Assembly (NCBI GenBank): GCA_009830035.1
Contig: SZZY01000010.1
Location: 62,001-126,000 of the forward strand
Length of the DNA stretch: 64,000 nt
Direction: 5' to 3'
Origin: Pantoea sp. Eser
GTDB taxonomy: Bacteria; Pseudomonadota; Gammaproteobacteria; Enterobacterales; Enterobacteriaceae
The notes beneath the pieces are model-generated. The model saw nothing but the letters and a program-made list of their open reading frames with translations. It was not told the DNA's origin and searched no databases. This document shows, in pieces, positions 19,382 to 29,423 of the stretch. A program made the position numbers and the translations under genes. Each line of letters opens with the position of its first letter. Position 1 is the first letter of the stretch.

Positions 19382-19790
19382 ATGCCACATTTTTTAAAAA
19401 CCAGTAAACCCATTCAGGAACGCCAGCAATCTCAGCGCCAGATTAGATAAACGGTTGAACTTATTCTTGCGGATATTGAACAGCGCGGGAATAAAGCGAT
19501 CCGTGAATTAGCAATTAAACAGCTGAGCCGCCAGGATATTGCGGATATCGAATTTGCGCAGGAACAGGTGTTTAATTTCGCCCGACTGCAAAAAGCCTGT
19601 TTACTGGATCTGGCAGTGGAGACCCGCCCCGGCGTGATTCTCGGGCATAAAAATATTCCCATCAATGCCGTAGGCTGTTATGTGCCGGGAGGGAAATATC
19701 CGCTACTTGCCTCGGCGCATATGTCGATCACCACCGCCAACGTTGCTGGCTGCTCGCGCATTATCAGCTGCGCGCCGCCCTTTAACGGGC
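19382..19790 (+). pseudogene. Histidinol dehydrogenase-like protein, copy 2, truncated
   Basis: The ATG at 19382 follows AGGAG. The frame begins MPHFLKTSKPIQERQQSQRQ and has a TAA at 19447-19449 (AAA expected), then [41 protein letters not shown] and [13 protein letters not shown]. It ends abruptly near 19790, where the sequence becomes an HpaI-type aldolase. Two thirds of the dehydrogenase, including the catalytic Glu and His and the zinc ligands, are deleted. It is clearly a paralogue of the copy at 13.3-14.6 kb (VGCYVPGG motif in both). Confidence 0.83.
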
Positions 19791-20565
19791 AACCGGCACC
19801 GGCGTTTGCCGAACAGCGCCCTGTGATTAATGGCTGGCTATCCCTTCCAGCTACAGCGCCGAGATTGCCGGACATCAAGGGTACGATGCCGTGACGGTCG
19901 ATTTGCAGCACGGCATGATTGATTTTGCCAGCGCGCTGACGATGTTACAGGCGCTCTCGGCCACGCCCGCCGTGCCGCTGGTGCGCGTTGCCGATGATAC
20001 CCCAGCGCAGATCATGCGACTGCTGGACGCGGGCGCCTACGGAATAATCTGCCCGATGATCTCAACGCCGGAACAGGCACAGCACTTCGTTTCGGCCTGC
20101 CGTTATCCGCCGCTGGGGACACGATCCTTCGGCCCTGCGCGTGGCCTGCTCTACGGGGGAGCCGATTATCCGTAACATGCCAATCGCGAAATTCTTACCC
20201 TGGCAATGATTGAAACCCGTGAAGGGCTGGTAAACATTGATGTGATCCTGGATACCGACGGACTGGACGGGGTTTTTATTGGGCCAAACGATCTCTCTCT
20301 GAAGCTGACCGGGGCCGCAAGCGCCGAGTCCGCGCATCCCGATATGCTCTCCGCGATTGAGCGGGTCGTCAGCAAGTGTCGCGAAAAACACAAAGTCGCC
20401 GGTATTTTCTGCACCTCCGGTGCCGCGGCAGCGCAGCGTATCGAGGAGGGATTTCACTTTGTCACGCCCGCTAACGACGTTATGCAACTAGGCCGCGCCT
20501 CGCGCGAAGCGATCGCGCTCGCCCGAGGCAACGACATCCCGACTACCGGCGCGTCCGGTTATTAG
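19791..20565 (+). pseudogene. HpaI/HpcH-family aldolase, 5'-truncated
   Basis: This is a class II pyruvate aldolase of the 4-hydroxy-2-oxoheptanedioate aldolase family. After the deletion junction it reads [11 protein letters not shown], changes frame near 19850, then [39 protein letters not shown] and CPMISTPEQA. A TAA at 20173-20175 follows GGADYP. Then come LAMIETREGLVNID and LDGVFIGPNDLSL to the stop at 20565. Active-site features are the Glu and Asp of the metal site in MIETREG and GVFIGPNDL. The original start was lost with the end of the HisD-like gene. Confidence 0.85.
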
Positions 20566-20576
20566 CAGGAGCTGAT

Positions 20577-21697
20577 ATGAAAGCCATTACCTTAACCTCA
20601 GAACAAGCCCGCAGCCGCCTCGTTGCGCCGGAAGGTATGGTCTCCTGCAATCTGGCCTTTATTGACTGCAAGCTGCCGGGTTCGCACCTCAAGCAGAACT
20701 ATTCATTCATCGGGCTAGGCTTCACGCAGTCTACTTCGCAGGTGGTGAATATTCCCGAGCCGCACAGGTTTAACATCGGCGCAGCGGCAATGCCGAAGGG
20801 CGTCACCAATAACCTGCATCTGCACTTTACTGCCGAGGTATTTTTACTGCATGAAGGCAGCTGGCGCTTTCGCTGGGGGGCGAACGGCGAGGCGGCTTTA
20901 CAAACGTCAGTAAATGAAGATACCTGCGGCATGGTCTATACCGTGCTGGGCGGCAATAACACCGGTGGGATCATCTGGCACCCGTCTATACTGGCGGCGG
21001 CCAGCGAGCATGGGCTTTATCTCAGCAAAGATAATATGCTTATTGATGTGAATGCGGGCGATACGTTCCCCGGGACTCGGCCCTGTTGCCGCCGTTGGCC
21101 GCAGAGGAGATTGCCGCTCTGCGTGATTACTGCGTAGAGGAGATGCGCCATCGGGCCGTCACGGGCGAAGAGCGTCAGTGGTCGTCAGAAGGGTTGTTAG
21201 ATGCAGTCCTGCCGGGCCACGGCGGTGAAATTGCCCCAGTTATTGGCTATGGCATATTACAGGATCGCCACAGCGCTCCGCCGATCGTCCAGCCGTACGG
21301 CTTTTCCGTAGAGTTGCTTCGCCTGCGGGACGAGCATCGGGTCGGGCGCCACCTTTATCCGGACATTCAGGTCATTATGGTATTTAAAGGCACGCTGGAG
21401 GTTACCTGGAATCAGGACGGTGAAGAGGTCAGCATAATCGCCCCTGATCGCTCGGTGGTCTCTGTTCCGGCCAACAGCTGGCGGCGCTACCGCGCAATTG
21501 ACGGCGACGCGGAGTTTATTCTTACCACGCAAGGCGATCAGCGCAAACGCCTGTACTGGGATGAGAGGATTTTGCCACAGGCCAGAGAACGCAACCGCGG
21601 TCTTGATCCTGATGACTATGTTAGCAAGCTGGATATTCTGCCGGTCACTGCGCGCTGTGCGGGTGCCAGAATAGAGAGCCTTTTTGCGGAAGGTTAA
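20577..21697 (+). pseudogene. Double-cupin protein, one frameshift
   Basis: ATG 20577 follows CAGGAG, 9 bp after the aldolase stop. The first domain has the cupin-type histidines in TNNLHLHFTAEVFLLHEGSW. A missing G in a G run near 21075 (CCCCGGGACT) breaks the frame. The second frame continues LPPLAAEEIAALRDY with a second domain (EHRVGRHLYPDIQVIMVFKG) to the TAA at 21697. The repaired protein has about 373 residues. Double cupins of this kind are often isomerases or dioxygenases in sugar or aromatic acid catabolism; the reaction is unknown here. It is the last gene of the plus-strand unit. Confidence 0.75.
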
Positions 21698-22618
21698 TGA
21701 ACAGGCCGGAGTGTCGAGTCCGGCGTTCAGTTTTATTGTTAGCCTGGGTCTGCCTCTGGAATACAACGGACTCTCTTTTTTAAGAATAATTATGTGTTCA
21801 GCGACACCTGAGTCTGGCACCGCGTCTGGCGCAGAGGCGACAGTCCAATGTGAACAAAGCGCCACGTCGAGACGTTAACTTGATACTTACAGGCTACGCG
21901 ATTCCGGAGGGGCCGGAGTGGGTGAGGTGTCGGAAATTTTAAGCGGGTTATGTCCGTTACAAATGAAAAAGAACTTTTATTCACATTCTTGATGAAGTTT
22001 ATAGGTAAACAAGTAATTTGACGCCGGAGGGTTATGTCAAATATCCCTCTGGTATTGATTTCCTTTATAATGCAGACATACAGCCTCATATGTCGCAACA
22101 CTATCTGCATTATATTTTCCTCACTACTAAAACCGAACAACAGTGCCGTCAGCAAAGCACCTGAATGGCGTGTCGGGAATTTTTGCACGCCAGCTATTTC
22201 TAAGCGTGTCAGGACCATTTATTTCTGTCTTTTATAATAATGAGACCTGAATAATAGCAGCACTACAAAAATGAGGAAATTCTCAAAAATTAAGATGCGG
22301 CCTGAATACGGGTGAAAAACTGAAACACTACCGATTCGCTTAAACAAAAAATAATTTATAATCAATAGTATATAAGGATTTCCAGGCAGCGTAAATTTCT
22401 CATTATTTGACGCTCATCAAAATTAGCGAACAAAACCCTCAATTTCACTTAACTCAAACTGGTGAATTATCAAGAAATTGCTAACGTTAAAAAAATGTTA
22501 GTAATTATTGCTATTCCTTAACTGTCGATGCCTGCTCTTCATGCCGGGTGCTGTAAACACGTTTTTATTTTCGCTGTACCGAATGCAGTTTTCATTCGTC
22601 TGAAATCCCGAGGAACCC
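21698..22618. other. Gene-free, AT-rich stretch
   Basis: No coding frame with family features or a ribosome site is visible on either strand. The last 300 bases (22300-22618) are AT-rich and precede the sulfatase gene, so a promoter probably lies there, but no clear -35/-10 pair can be assigned with confidence. Confidence 0.4.
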
Positions 22619-24593
22619 ATGAAATTAACACCTCTAGCCCGCAGTCTGGCCCTGGCCGGCTTACTCTCTACCGCTTCGCTTAGCGTATTTGCTGATGAGG
22701 CACAGAAGGACGCCGCGCCTGCTACCAAACAGGCCAATGATGCCCTCTATCAGCAATTACCTTTCGATAACAAAAGCCACTTTGCTGATGCCCATAAAGG
22801 GTTTATTGCCGCTTTGCCTGATGCCGTCATTAAAGGTGAGGCAGGCAATGTTGTCTGGGACCCGAAACCGTACGCCTTTTATCAAAGAGGGGAAAAGGCA
22901 CCGGATACGGTCAACCCGAGCCTGTGGCGCCAGTCTCAGCTGATTAACATCAGCGGTTTGTTTGAGGTTAACGACGGGATTTACCAGATACGTAACCTCG
23001 ACCTCTCTAATATGACCATTATTGAGGGCAAAGAAGGTATCACCGTTGTTGACCCGCTGGTATCGGCTGAAACCGCCAAAGTCGGCATGGATCTTTATTT
23101 CAAAATCGCGGTAAGAAACCTGTTGTCGCGGTGATCTATACCCACAGTCACGTTCACCACTATGGCGGCGTGCGTGGCGTTGTCGATGAGGCTGACGTCA
23201 AATCGGTCAAGGTAAAAATCTATGCGCCGGCCGGCTTTATGGAATCTGCCGTTTCTGAAAATATCATGGCAGGCAATGTGATGAGTCGCCGCGCCAGCTA
23301 CATGTACGGCAACCTGCTGAAAGCCGATGCTAAAGGTTAGGTCAGGTCGGGGCGGGCCTGGGTACCACCACCTCAGCCGGCACGGTAACGCTGATTGCAC
23401 CAACCGATTACGTGACCAAAACCGGTGAGAAACGCGTCATTGATGGGCTGACCTACGATTTTATGATGGCCCCTGGCTCGGAAGCCCCGGCTGAGATGTT
23501 GTGGTTTATCGAAGAGAAAAAGGTCATCCAGACAGCCGAAGACGTCACCCATACCCGGCATAACACCTACTCGCTGCGCGGTGCCAAAATTCGTGAGCCG
23601 CTTCCCTGGTCCAGGTATATCAATGACGCGATTAACCGCTGGGCGACAAGGCAGACATACTGATGGCGCAGCATCACTGGCCGACCTGGGGCAATGAAAA
23701 TGTTAACAAGCTGCTGAAGAGCCAGCGCGATCTGTATCGTTATATTAACGATCAGACCCTGCGCATGGCTAACGAAGGGCTGACGCGCGATGAGATTGCC
23801 GCGCAGTTCAAGCTTCCGCCGTCACTGGCCACCATGTGGGCCAACCGCGGCTATTACGGCTCAGTCAGCCACGACGTGAAGGCGACCTACGTGCTGTACC
23901 TCGGCTGGTTTGATGGCAACCCGGCAACGCTTGACGAACTGCCGCAGGAAGATACCGCCAAAAAATACGTTGAGTACATGGGCGGTACCGACAGCATTCT
24001 GCAGAAAGCCAAAACGGATTACGATCAGGGGAATTACCGCTGGGTCGCTTAGGTGGTCAGTAAGGTGGTGTTTGCCGATCCGGATAATAAAGCCGCGCGT
24101 AATCTGGAAGCCTATGCGCTGGAGCAGATGGGCTATCAAGCAGAATCGGGCCCGTGGCGTAATTTCGACCGGTACGCAGGAGCTGCGTAACGGCTTGAAA
24201 CAGCTGCTGACGCCGAATACCGCCAGTCCGGACACGGTCCGTGCAATGACCCCGGAAATGTTCTTCGATTACCTGGCACTGCACATTAACGGTGAAAAAG
24301 CCGCCAATGTGAAAGCGGTGCTGAATGTGGACTTTGGCGGCGATGGCGGCAAGTACAAACTTGAGCTGGAAAATGGCGTGCTTAACCACACGGCAAATTC
24401 AGAAGCGCAGAACGCGGATGCGACCCTGGCGCTTTCCCGTGAAACCCTGAACAAGGTGATCCTGAAAGAGGAAACGCTGAAACAGGCGCAGGATAAAGGC
24501 GAAGTGAAAATCACCGGCAACGCCGATAAGGTCAGCGAGCTGCTGGGCTACATGGATAAGTTCGACTTCTGGTTCAACATGGTCACGCCGTAA
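22619..24593 (+). pseudogene. Linear alkylsulfatase (metallo-beta-lactamase fold), broken
   Basis: A secreted SdsA1/YjcS-type alkylsulfatase, which releases sulfate from alkyl sulfates such as SDS. It has a signal peptide (ending SLSVFA-DE), metallo-beta-lactamase domain, dimerisation segment (ANEGLTRDEIAAQFKLPPSL) and C-terminal SCP2-like lipid-binding domain (LALHINGEKAANV). Breaks are near 23107, 23338 (TAG), near 23650, 24050-24052 (TAG where CAG is expected) and near 24165. In the zinc motif THSHxDH the Asp codon reads CAC (23155-23157), giving THSHVHH, which would abolish a metal ligand. It starts at ATG 22619 after GAGG. The repaired length, about 658 residues, is normal. Confidence 0.9.
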
Positions 24594-24601
24594 AAACCTA
24601 G

Positions 24602-24630
24602 CCGGTAGCGTAATGCTACCGGTTTTTTTT
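24602..24630 (+). terminator. Rho-independent terminator of sulfatase gene
   Basis: CCGGTAGC, loop GTAAT with partial closure, GCTACCGG, then eight T residues, 9 bp after the sulfatase stop. Confidence 0.88.
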
Positions 24631-24659
24631 AAGCGACTGAAACTCTGGGGTGATTTTCG

Positions 24660-25451
24660 ATGAAAACTGCAAAGATGAGCGCCGCGTGTCTGCTTTTTTC
24701 TTCCCTTGCAGGCAACGCTTACTCAGCCGATCCGCCGGCAAACGCCGCATGGGCCAATAACCCGCTGGCAAACATGACTGCATTTAACATGCAGAATTAT
24801 TGTATCGGTGACGTCAGCGAAAGTGACAAATACGCCAACCAGTTATGGTTCCGCTACGCGCAGCCTTTCTCACTGGGTGAAAGCAAATGGCTGCTGCGCG
24901 CCTCGCTGCCTGTCAATACCTATCCCTCTCCGCCTACCGGCGGACATCAGACCGGATTGGGCGACCTGAACCTCTTTACCGCGTACCCGATCGACACTGG
25001 CAATCCGGCCGTCAGCTTTGGTTTTGGCCCACAGATCACCGCACCTACCGCGACAGAAAATTCACTCGGCAGCGAGAAATGGTCCGCCGGGCTGGTTAAC
25101 GTGCTGTTTGATGCCAGCTCACCGAAAATTCAGTATGGCTATCTGGCCTCCTGGCAGCACAGCTTTGCCGGCGAGGGTGACCGCAGCGACGTTAACCTGG
25201 GCGCTTTCCAGCCGTTCGTTTTTTATCAGCTGGGCGGCGGCACCTACCTGCGTGTCGCGCCGATCTGGAATTATAACTTCCAGAACTACAGCTATGGCGT
25301 GCCGCTGGGGCTGGGTGTTGGGCAGGTCATTAAACAGGGTAAAACGGTTTATAACTTTTTTGTTGAGCCGCAGGCATCGGTCGCTTACGACGGGCCGGGA
25401 CAGCCTCGTTGGCAAATTTTTGCCGGCCTTAACCTGCAGTTCCTGAACTGA
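24660..25451 (+). CDS. Putative outer-membrane beta-barrel channel
   Basis: Intact 263-residue exported protein: signal peptide [23 protein letters not shown] with cleavage after YSA. The mature part alternates polar and aromatic residues in beta-strand-like stretches ([61 protein letters not shown]) and ends with [10 protein letters not shown], a terminal strand. This resembles the MetA-pathway/transporter-like OM proteins found with hydrocarbon catabolism. It sits between the alkylsulfatase and a FadL homologue, so uptake or release of amphiphilic substrates is likely. Substrate not determined. Confidence 0.75.
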   Translation: MKTAKMSAACLLFSSLAGNAYSADPPANAAWANNPLANMTAFNMQNYCIGDVSESDKYANQLWFRYAQPFSLGESKWLLRASLPVNTYPSPPTGGHQTGLGDLNLFTAYPIDTGNPAVSFGFGPQITAPTATENSLGSEKWSAGLVNVLFDASSPKIQYGYLASWQHSFAGEGDRSDVNLGAFQPFVFYQLGGGTYLRVAPIWNYNFQNYSYGVPLGLGVGQVIKQGKTVYNFFVEPQASVAYDGPGQPRWQIFAGLNLQFLN

Positions 25452-25565
25452 TAACCGAGGATTTCCCCGGCATTTTTACCGGCGCAGAGAGAAGATGATT
25501 AGCGCCACCGGCCTGATTCTTTAACGGAAATCAGGCAAAAGTTCACCGTTTAGCGGAGCCCGAAA

Positions 25566-25859
25566 ATGAACCTTGCCACAGCCGCTGTTTGCTCACTGTT
25601 ACTGTTATCAGCGCTGCCGGCTGCGTCATAGCCGTACCAGAATCTGGAATATGCGCTAAAGGAACAGAAGATTATTGCTAACCTGCGGACACACTGCACC
25701 CTTGGAAAAAATATCTTGGATGAAAAGATCCGGTCAGCATTTCTCAGTAATGAAAACAGCCATAAGCTGATCCTTACTGCGGCTGGTGCGCTCTCTGCGG
25801 GTAACCAGCAGGTTTACGCAGAATCTGTAGAAAAGATCCCGTGTCCTGACATCAGATAA
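25566..25859 (+). pseudogene. Small exported protein with amber codon after the signal peptide
   Basis: From ATG 25566: signal MNLATAAVCSLLLLSALPAAS, then TAG at 25629-25631, then PYQNLEYALKEQKIIANLRT and HCTLGKNILDEKIRS, ending CPDIR and TAA at 25859. It is 97 codons in one open frame apart from the TAG; CAG is a likely ancestor. The mature part has two cysteines (HCTLG, IPCPD) that could form a disulfide. I do not recognise the family. It lies between two outer-membrane protein genes of the sulfatase cluster, so a periplasmic accessory role is plausible. Confidence 0.55.
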
Positions 25860-25891
25860 GCCGGCCACAGCCATCACCTTCAGGAGGCATT

Positions 25892-27082
25892 ATGCTGCCA
25901 ATCACAGGGCTGCTGGCGTTACTTGTATTTTCCGCTTCATCACCGGCCAGCGGGCTGTACCTTTACGAAATTGTCACTGAGGATACCGGTCTTGCCGGGG
26001 CCGGTCAGGCAGCCCGCGCACAGGATGCCTCCACGCTGGTCACTAACCCGGCGGGCCTGACGCGGCTGCCGGATCGGATGCTGACCGGTGGTCTGCAGGC
26101 ACTCTACAGTGACACGCCTTACACCCTTGATGATAATGCTGCGCTCAGTGGAGAGGGTCCCGGCAATACCATCGGCTGGTTTCCCGGTGCAAGCGTCTTC
26201 TATCACCAGCGCCTCAGCGAAGCTGTTTCAGCCGGCATCGGCCTGTACGGCAATTACGGGCTGGGGCTGGATTTTGGCGACTGGGCAGGCGAGTGCTTAA
26301 TCAAAAAGAGTATGCTGGTCGGTTTGACGCTGAGCCCGGCCGTGGCGTGGCAGATAAACGACCGTCTTTCATGGGGCGTGGGCGTCGGGATCAACTACGG
26401 TTTTTTATCTCTTACCCGGAATGTGGACGGACAGGATGAAAAAGCCAGCGATTATGACTGGGCGCTGAACTTCCGCACCGGATTGCTGTTTGACGTGACG
26501 GAGGCAACCCGCATCGGCCTCGCTTATACCAGCAAGACCGAATACCACTTCAGTATTGATGCCACGGCGCGCTTTCCGCAGTCCGGTAACGCTGAATATA
26601 CGCTCCCTCTCTCCTCGCAGATCAATACACCCGCGCAGCTGATGCTGAGCGTGGTGCATGACCTGAATGACAGCTGGTCGGTAATGGGCGATCTGGGCTG
26701 GCAGGACTGGAGCGTGTACGGCGGCAATCAGATCTACGTTGCCGGACAGCAGATTGAGCGCACCAGCCGCCTGCGGGACACCTGGCACACGGCGCTGGGG
26801 CTGCAGTTCCGGCCGGATGAACGCTGGCGTCTGAATGCCGGTATCGCCTATGACAGCAGCTTTTATAAAAATCAGGAGCATACCGCCATGACGATGCCTT
26901 CTGGCGACGCGTGGCGGTTTGGCACCGGGGCGCAGTACCAGCTGATGCCGTCCAGCAGCGTCGGCGCAGCGTTTGAGTATCTGAACATGTCTTCGTCCGC
27001 CGTTTCCTCACCGCTGCTGCGGGGAGAATACCGCGATCCGGATCTGTACTTCTTCAGTATGAATTACAGCCACACCTTCTGA
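25892..27082 (+). CDS. FadL/TodX-family outer-membrane transporter
   Basis: Intact, 396 residues. FadL-family barrels carry long-chain fatty acids and other hydrophobic molecules across the outer membrane. It begins at ATG 25892 after AGGAGG; the signal peptide ends near SSPASG. The family N-terminal plug is visible: GLAGAGQAARAQDASTLVTN, PAGLTRLP (the conserved NPAG motif). Later strands include SAGIGLYGNYGLGLDFG, WGVGVGINYGFLSL and RIGLAYTSKTEYHF, and it ends with YFFSMNYSHTF, a terminal aromatic. It follows the sulfatase and small exported gene, consistent with import of alkyl chains released from alkyl sulfates. Confidence 0.9.
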   Translation: MLPITGLLALLVFSASSPASGLYLYEIVTEDTGLAGAGQAARAQDASTLVTNPAGLTRLPDRMLTGGLQALYSDTPYTLDDNAALSGEGPGNTIGWFPGASVFYHQRLSEAVSAGIGLYGNYGLGLDFGDWAGECLIKKSMLVGLTLSPAVAWQINDRLSWGVGVGINYGFLSLTRNVDGQDEKASDYDWALNFRTGLLFDVTEATRIGLAYTSKTEYHFSIDATARFPQSGNAEYTLPLSSQINTPAQLMLSVVHDLNDSWSVMGDLGWQDWSVYGGNQIYVAGQQIERTSRLRDTWHTALGLQFRPDERWRLNAGIAYDSSFYKNQEHTAMTMPSGDAWRFGTGAQYQLMPSSSVGAAFEYLNMSSSAVSSPLLRGEYRDPDLYFFSMNYSHTF

Positions 27083-27098
27083 TAACGCCTCTCCGGGA

Positions 27099-27398
27099 GT
27101 GCAGATAAAAAAAGCAGGGTGCCGAACTGCCGTCGTGATGCTTTTTGCTCTGACCGGTACCGCCTGGGCAGCATTCATGAGCGAGCAGGATGATCCGACA
27201 AATGTGACCAACAGAGCAGGTGTCTTATGGTCAGATACCTATGACATGGACGACAGCAATCTCTCTTTTTCCGGCTCGGTGGCGCTGGATAAAGTGAAAA
27301 CACTGAATGCGCGAGTCAACAGCGATGCCAGAGCATAGTGGGTTGGCGGTTCTTGGCTGTTTCTGGTGGGAATTATCAACTTTAACTTTGGCAAATAA
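27099..27398 (+). pseudogene. Small exported protein, amber codon before C-terminal membrane segment
   Basis: GTG at 27099 follows CGGGA and gives a signal-like N terminus (VVMLFALTGTAWAA) and a mature part SEQDDPTNVTNRAG. A TAG at 27336-27338 (TGG expected) precedes WVGGSWLFLVGIINFNFGK and the TAA at 27398, so the original had 99 codons and a C-terminal hydrophobic segment. The family is not recognised. It is the last gene of the sulfatase/FadL group, 16 bp after fadL-like. Confidence 0.5.
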
Positions 27399-27429
27399 GA
27401 TTCCAGTAAGTAGCCATGATCGAGCGGAT

Positions 27430-28485
27430 TTATATCATCCACCGGTTACGGCCCTGCTGTTTTGCCCGATAAAGCGCCTCATCTGCTCTGGCAATCACGT
27501 CGGCTACGCTATCACGGCTGCCTGAAAGCGCGATGCCCATGCTGACGGTGACCGTTTCGCTAACCGCAGAGGCCGCGGGCAGCACAACCACAAACCCTTC
27601 TCCCCCGTAACGCGCCACAAGATCCGCCGGTGTCCGAACTGATGATTTCAAAATATCGGCCACTTTCGCCAGGCATGTATCACCCGCCTGATGTCCGTAG
27701 TGGTCGTTGTAGCGTTTGAAAAAGTCCACATCAAGCATGATCAGCGCAAACGGTAGTGCCTGGCGAAAAGCGTCATCAAGAAACTTTTCCATCAGACGCC
27801 GGTTAGCGGTCCCGGTCAGCGTATCTTGGTGCGCCAACACGTCGAGCCGGGCGATAAGCATCCGGTTCTCCTGATAACGTAACCAGGCTTCATCAAACCA
27901 TCACTGCAGGATAACGCGGCCATAAATTAAGAATGGCGGTAAGCGTAAGCCAGACCAGTAAAAAACGGATATTCATCCCCTGGTTAAGCTGCACACTGTC
28001 TAACAGCGAGGTCAGTCATAAGGGGGCGATAAAAAGTAATAAGGCAGGAGGATAATAATAAAGCGCGGCCAGCGCGGTGAGCATGAGAATACACTGAGAG
28101 GCCAGGCAAAATGCAACTGCCACCAGACAATAAAGCAGTAGCTACAATAACTCCACATCACACTGAGGATTAGTAACAGCGCCGCGCTTAACGGTATTAA
28201 GCGGGCAGGCAGGCGGTAAACAAGAAGGAGTAACAGGAGCGACAACGCGATAATAGCGCCCGCTGTAAGGTCTATTAACGGCAATATTTTAGTGTGCGTG
28301 CCGATCGACCGGTCAAAGTCACGGATGAGAACATGGCGAAACAAAATGACCAGAGCAAAGCTGATATTCACAAATGCAAACCACGGAATGCTCACTGATA
28401 GCGCCTGTCTGACCATATCCTGATGGTCCCGCCACACTCTTGCTGTATTTTCAGTACGGCGCCTGTTACCCGAATTCTTCACCAT
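27430..28485 (-). pseudogene. Membrane diguanylate cyclase (GGDEF), broken
   Basis: Diguanylate cyclases make c-di-GMP. From ATG 28485 the protein has a short cytosolic start, an N-terminal membrane domain (IPWFAFVNISFALVILF, LTAGAIIALSLLLLLLVY), a frame change near 28110 and a TGA near 27904 (CAG-TGA-TGG), then WFDEAWLRYQENRMLIARL, AHQDTLTGTANRRL and LIMLDVDFFKRYNDHYGHQ of a GGDEF domain. The active-site motif reads RYGGEGF instead of RYGGEEF, so even a repaired protein would probably be inactive. It ends at 27430. About 350 codons. Confidence 0.85.
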
Positions 28486-28609
28486 CCCTGATAGCCTTAA
28501 AAAATGAAGTATTACCCTCCAGTGTAATAGACAGATTTCCTTCAAGGGAAAATGTCCGGGCTGGCAGGCTAAGCAGTAATGCACGATAAACGATGCTGGA
28601 TGTTGACAC

Positions 28610-28645
28610 AAAGCGGACTGACATACAGGTCATGTCCGCTTTTAA
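28610..28645. other. Long inverted repeat upstream of IS30 remnant
   Basis: AAAGCGGAC-TGAC, a short centre ACATACAG, and the complements (GTCA with offset, GTCCGCTTT) form a hairpin. It could be a terminator or an IS end; the T tail is only four bases. It lies 55 bp before the IS30 transposase start. Confidence 0.4.
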
Positions 28646-28699
28646 TTGTGAGTTCAACGGGTCGATGCAGCGCTATCCTTAAACGAGGAGGGCGTTGCC

Positions 28700-29086
28700 A
28701 TGAAACGAAGAACGCGCATTAACTACACGCCGGAACAGAAAGCGATTATTTGGGACAGATATAAGCAGGGTGATTCCCTGCATGACATCGCCAGAATGTT
28801 CGACAGATATCACTCTTCTGTTATGCCCACCTTCCACCAGACTGGTGGATATCGTCTTCCAACCCGAAAACGGCACCGGCTGTCTCTTTCGCCTGACGAA
28901 AGGGAAGATATATCCAGAGGGCTGGTAGCAAAAATCAGCATCAGGGAGATAGCCAGAAAATTACCAAGAGCGCCCTCGACTATCATCCGCGAGATCCACA
29001 GAGACGGAGGTTTGAAACAATATCGTGCAGCCCATGCTGACAAAACAGCATGGGCTAATCCCTGCGGCCTGGACCCTGTAAGTTAA
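28700..29086 (+). mobile_element. IS30-family transposase, N-terminal remnant
   Basis: The ATG at 28700 follows GAGGAGGG. The protein reads MKRRTRINYTPEQKAIIWDR, GDSLHDIARMFDRYHSSVMP, RLSLSPDEREDISRGL and SIREIARKLPRAPSTIIREI, which is the N-terminal helix-turn-helix part of IS30-type transposases (about 380 residues when complete). It loses the family frame after AAHADKTAW and stops at 29086. The DDE catalytic domain and the right end of the element are absent, so this is a dead fragment. Confidence 0.88.
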
Positions 29087-29423
29087 TTGAATGCCCCGCA
29101 TCGACCAACAGCCGGGGAAATAAGCGGAAATATTAACGGATTTCGTTAATTCTTCAGACCAGTAAGCGACTTTCTGCACCTGATAAGTAGTGAAAGTAAT
29201 TACATGTGGCGGATTATTAATATTATTGTTGATCCGCCTGATTCTCATTCAATCTTCCTATATTTATTATTATGTAATTGATTTTAAAGTGATTTATTCC
29301 GGCTATTGTGCGTTGCTTTCTGCGCCGTGCTGTGAATAAATAAACGGTCGCAAATAGCACAAATCATGATCACATAAAAAAGAGTCTGCATTACGATGCA
29401 GACCCAATATTGCCGGGGCTGCT
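29087..29423. other. Intergenic, no feature recognised
   Basis: AT-rich sequence between the IS30 remnant and the M20 hydrolase. It probably contains the promoter of the hydrolase, but no clear elements can be assigned. Confidence 0.4.

Noticed and set aside
28610-29086. Complete IS30 element
   Set aside because: Only the N-terminal transposase part is present; no right inverted repeat or DDE domain is seen.
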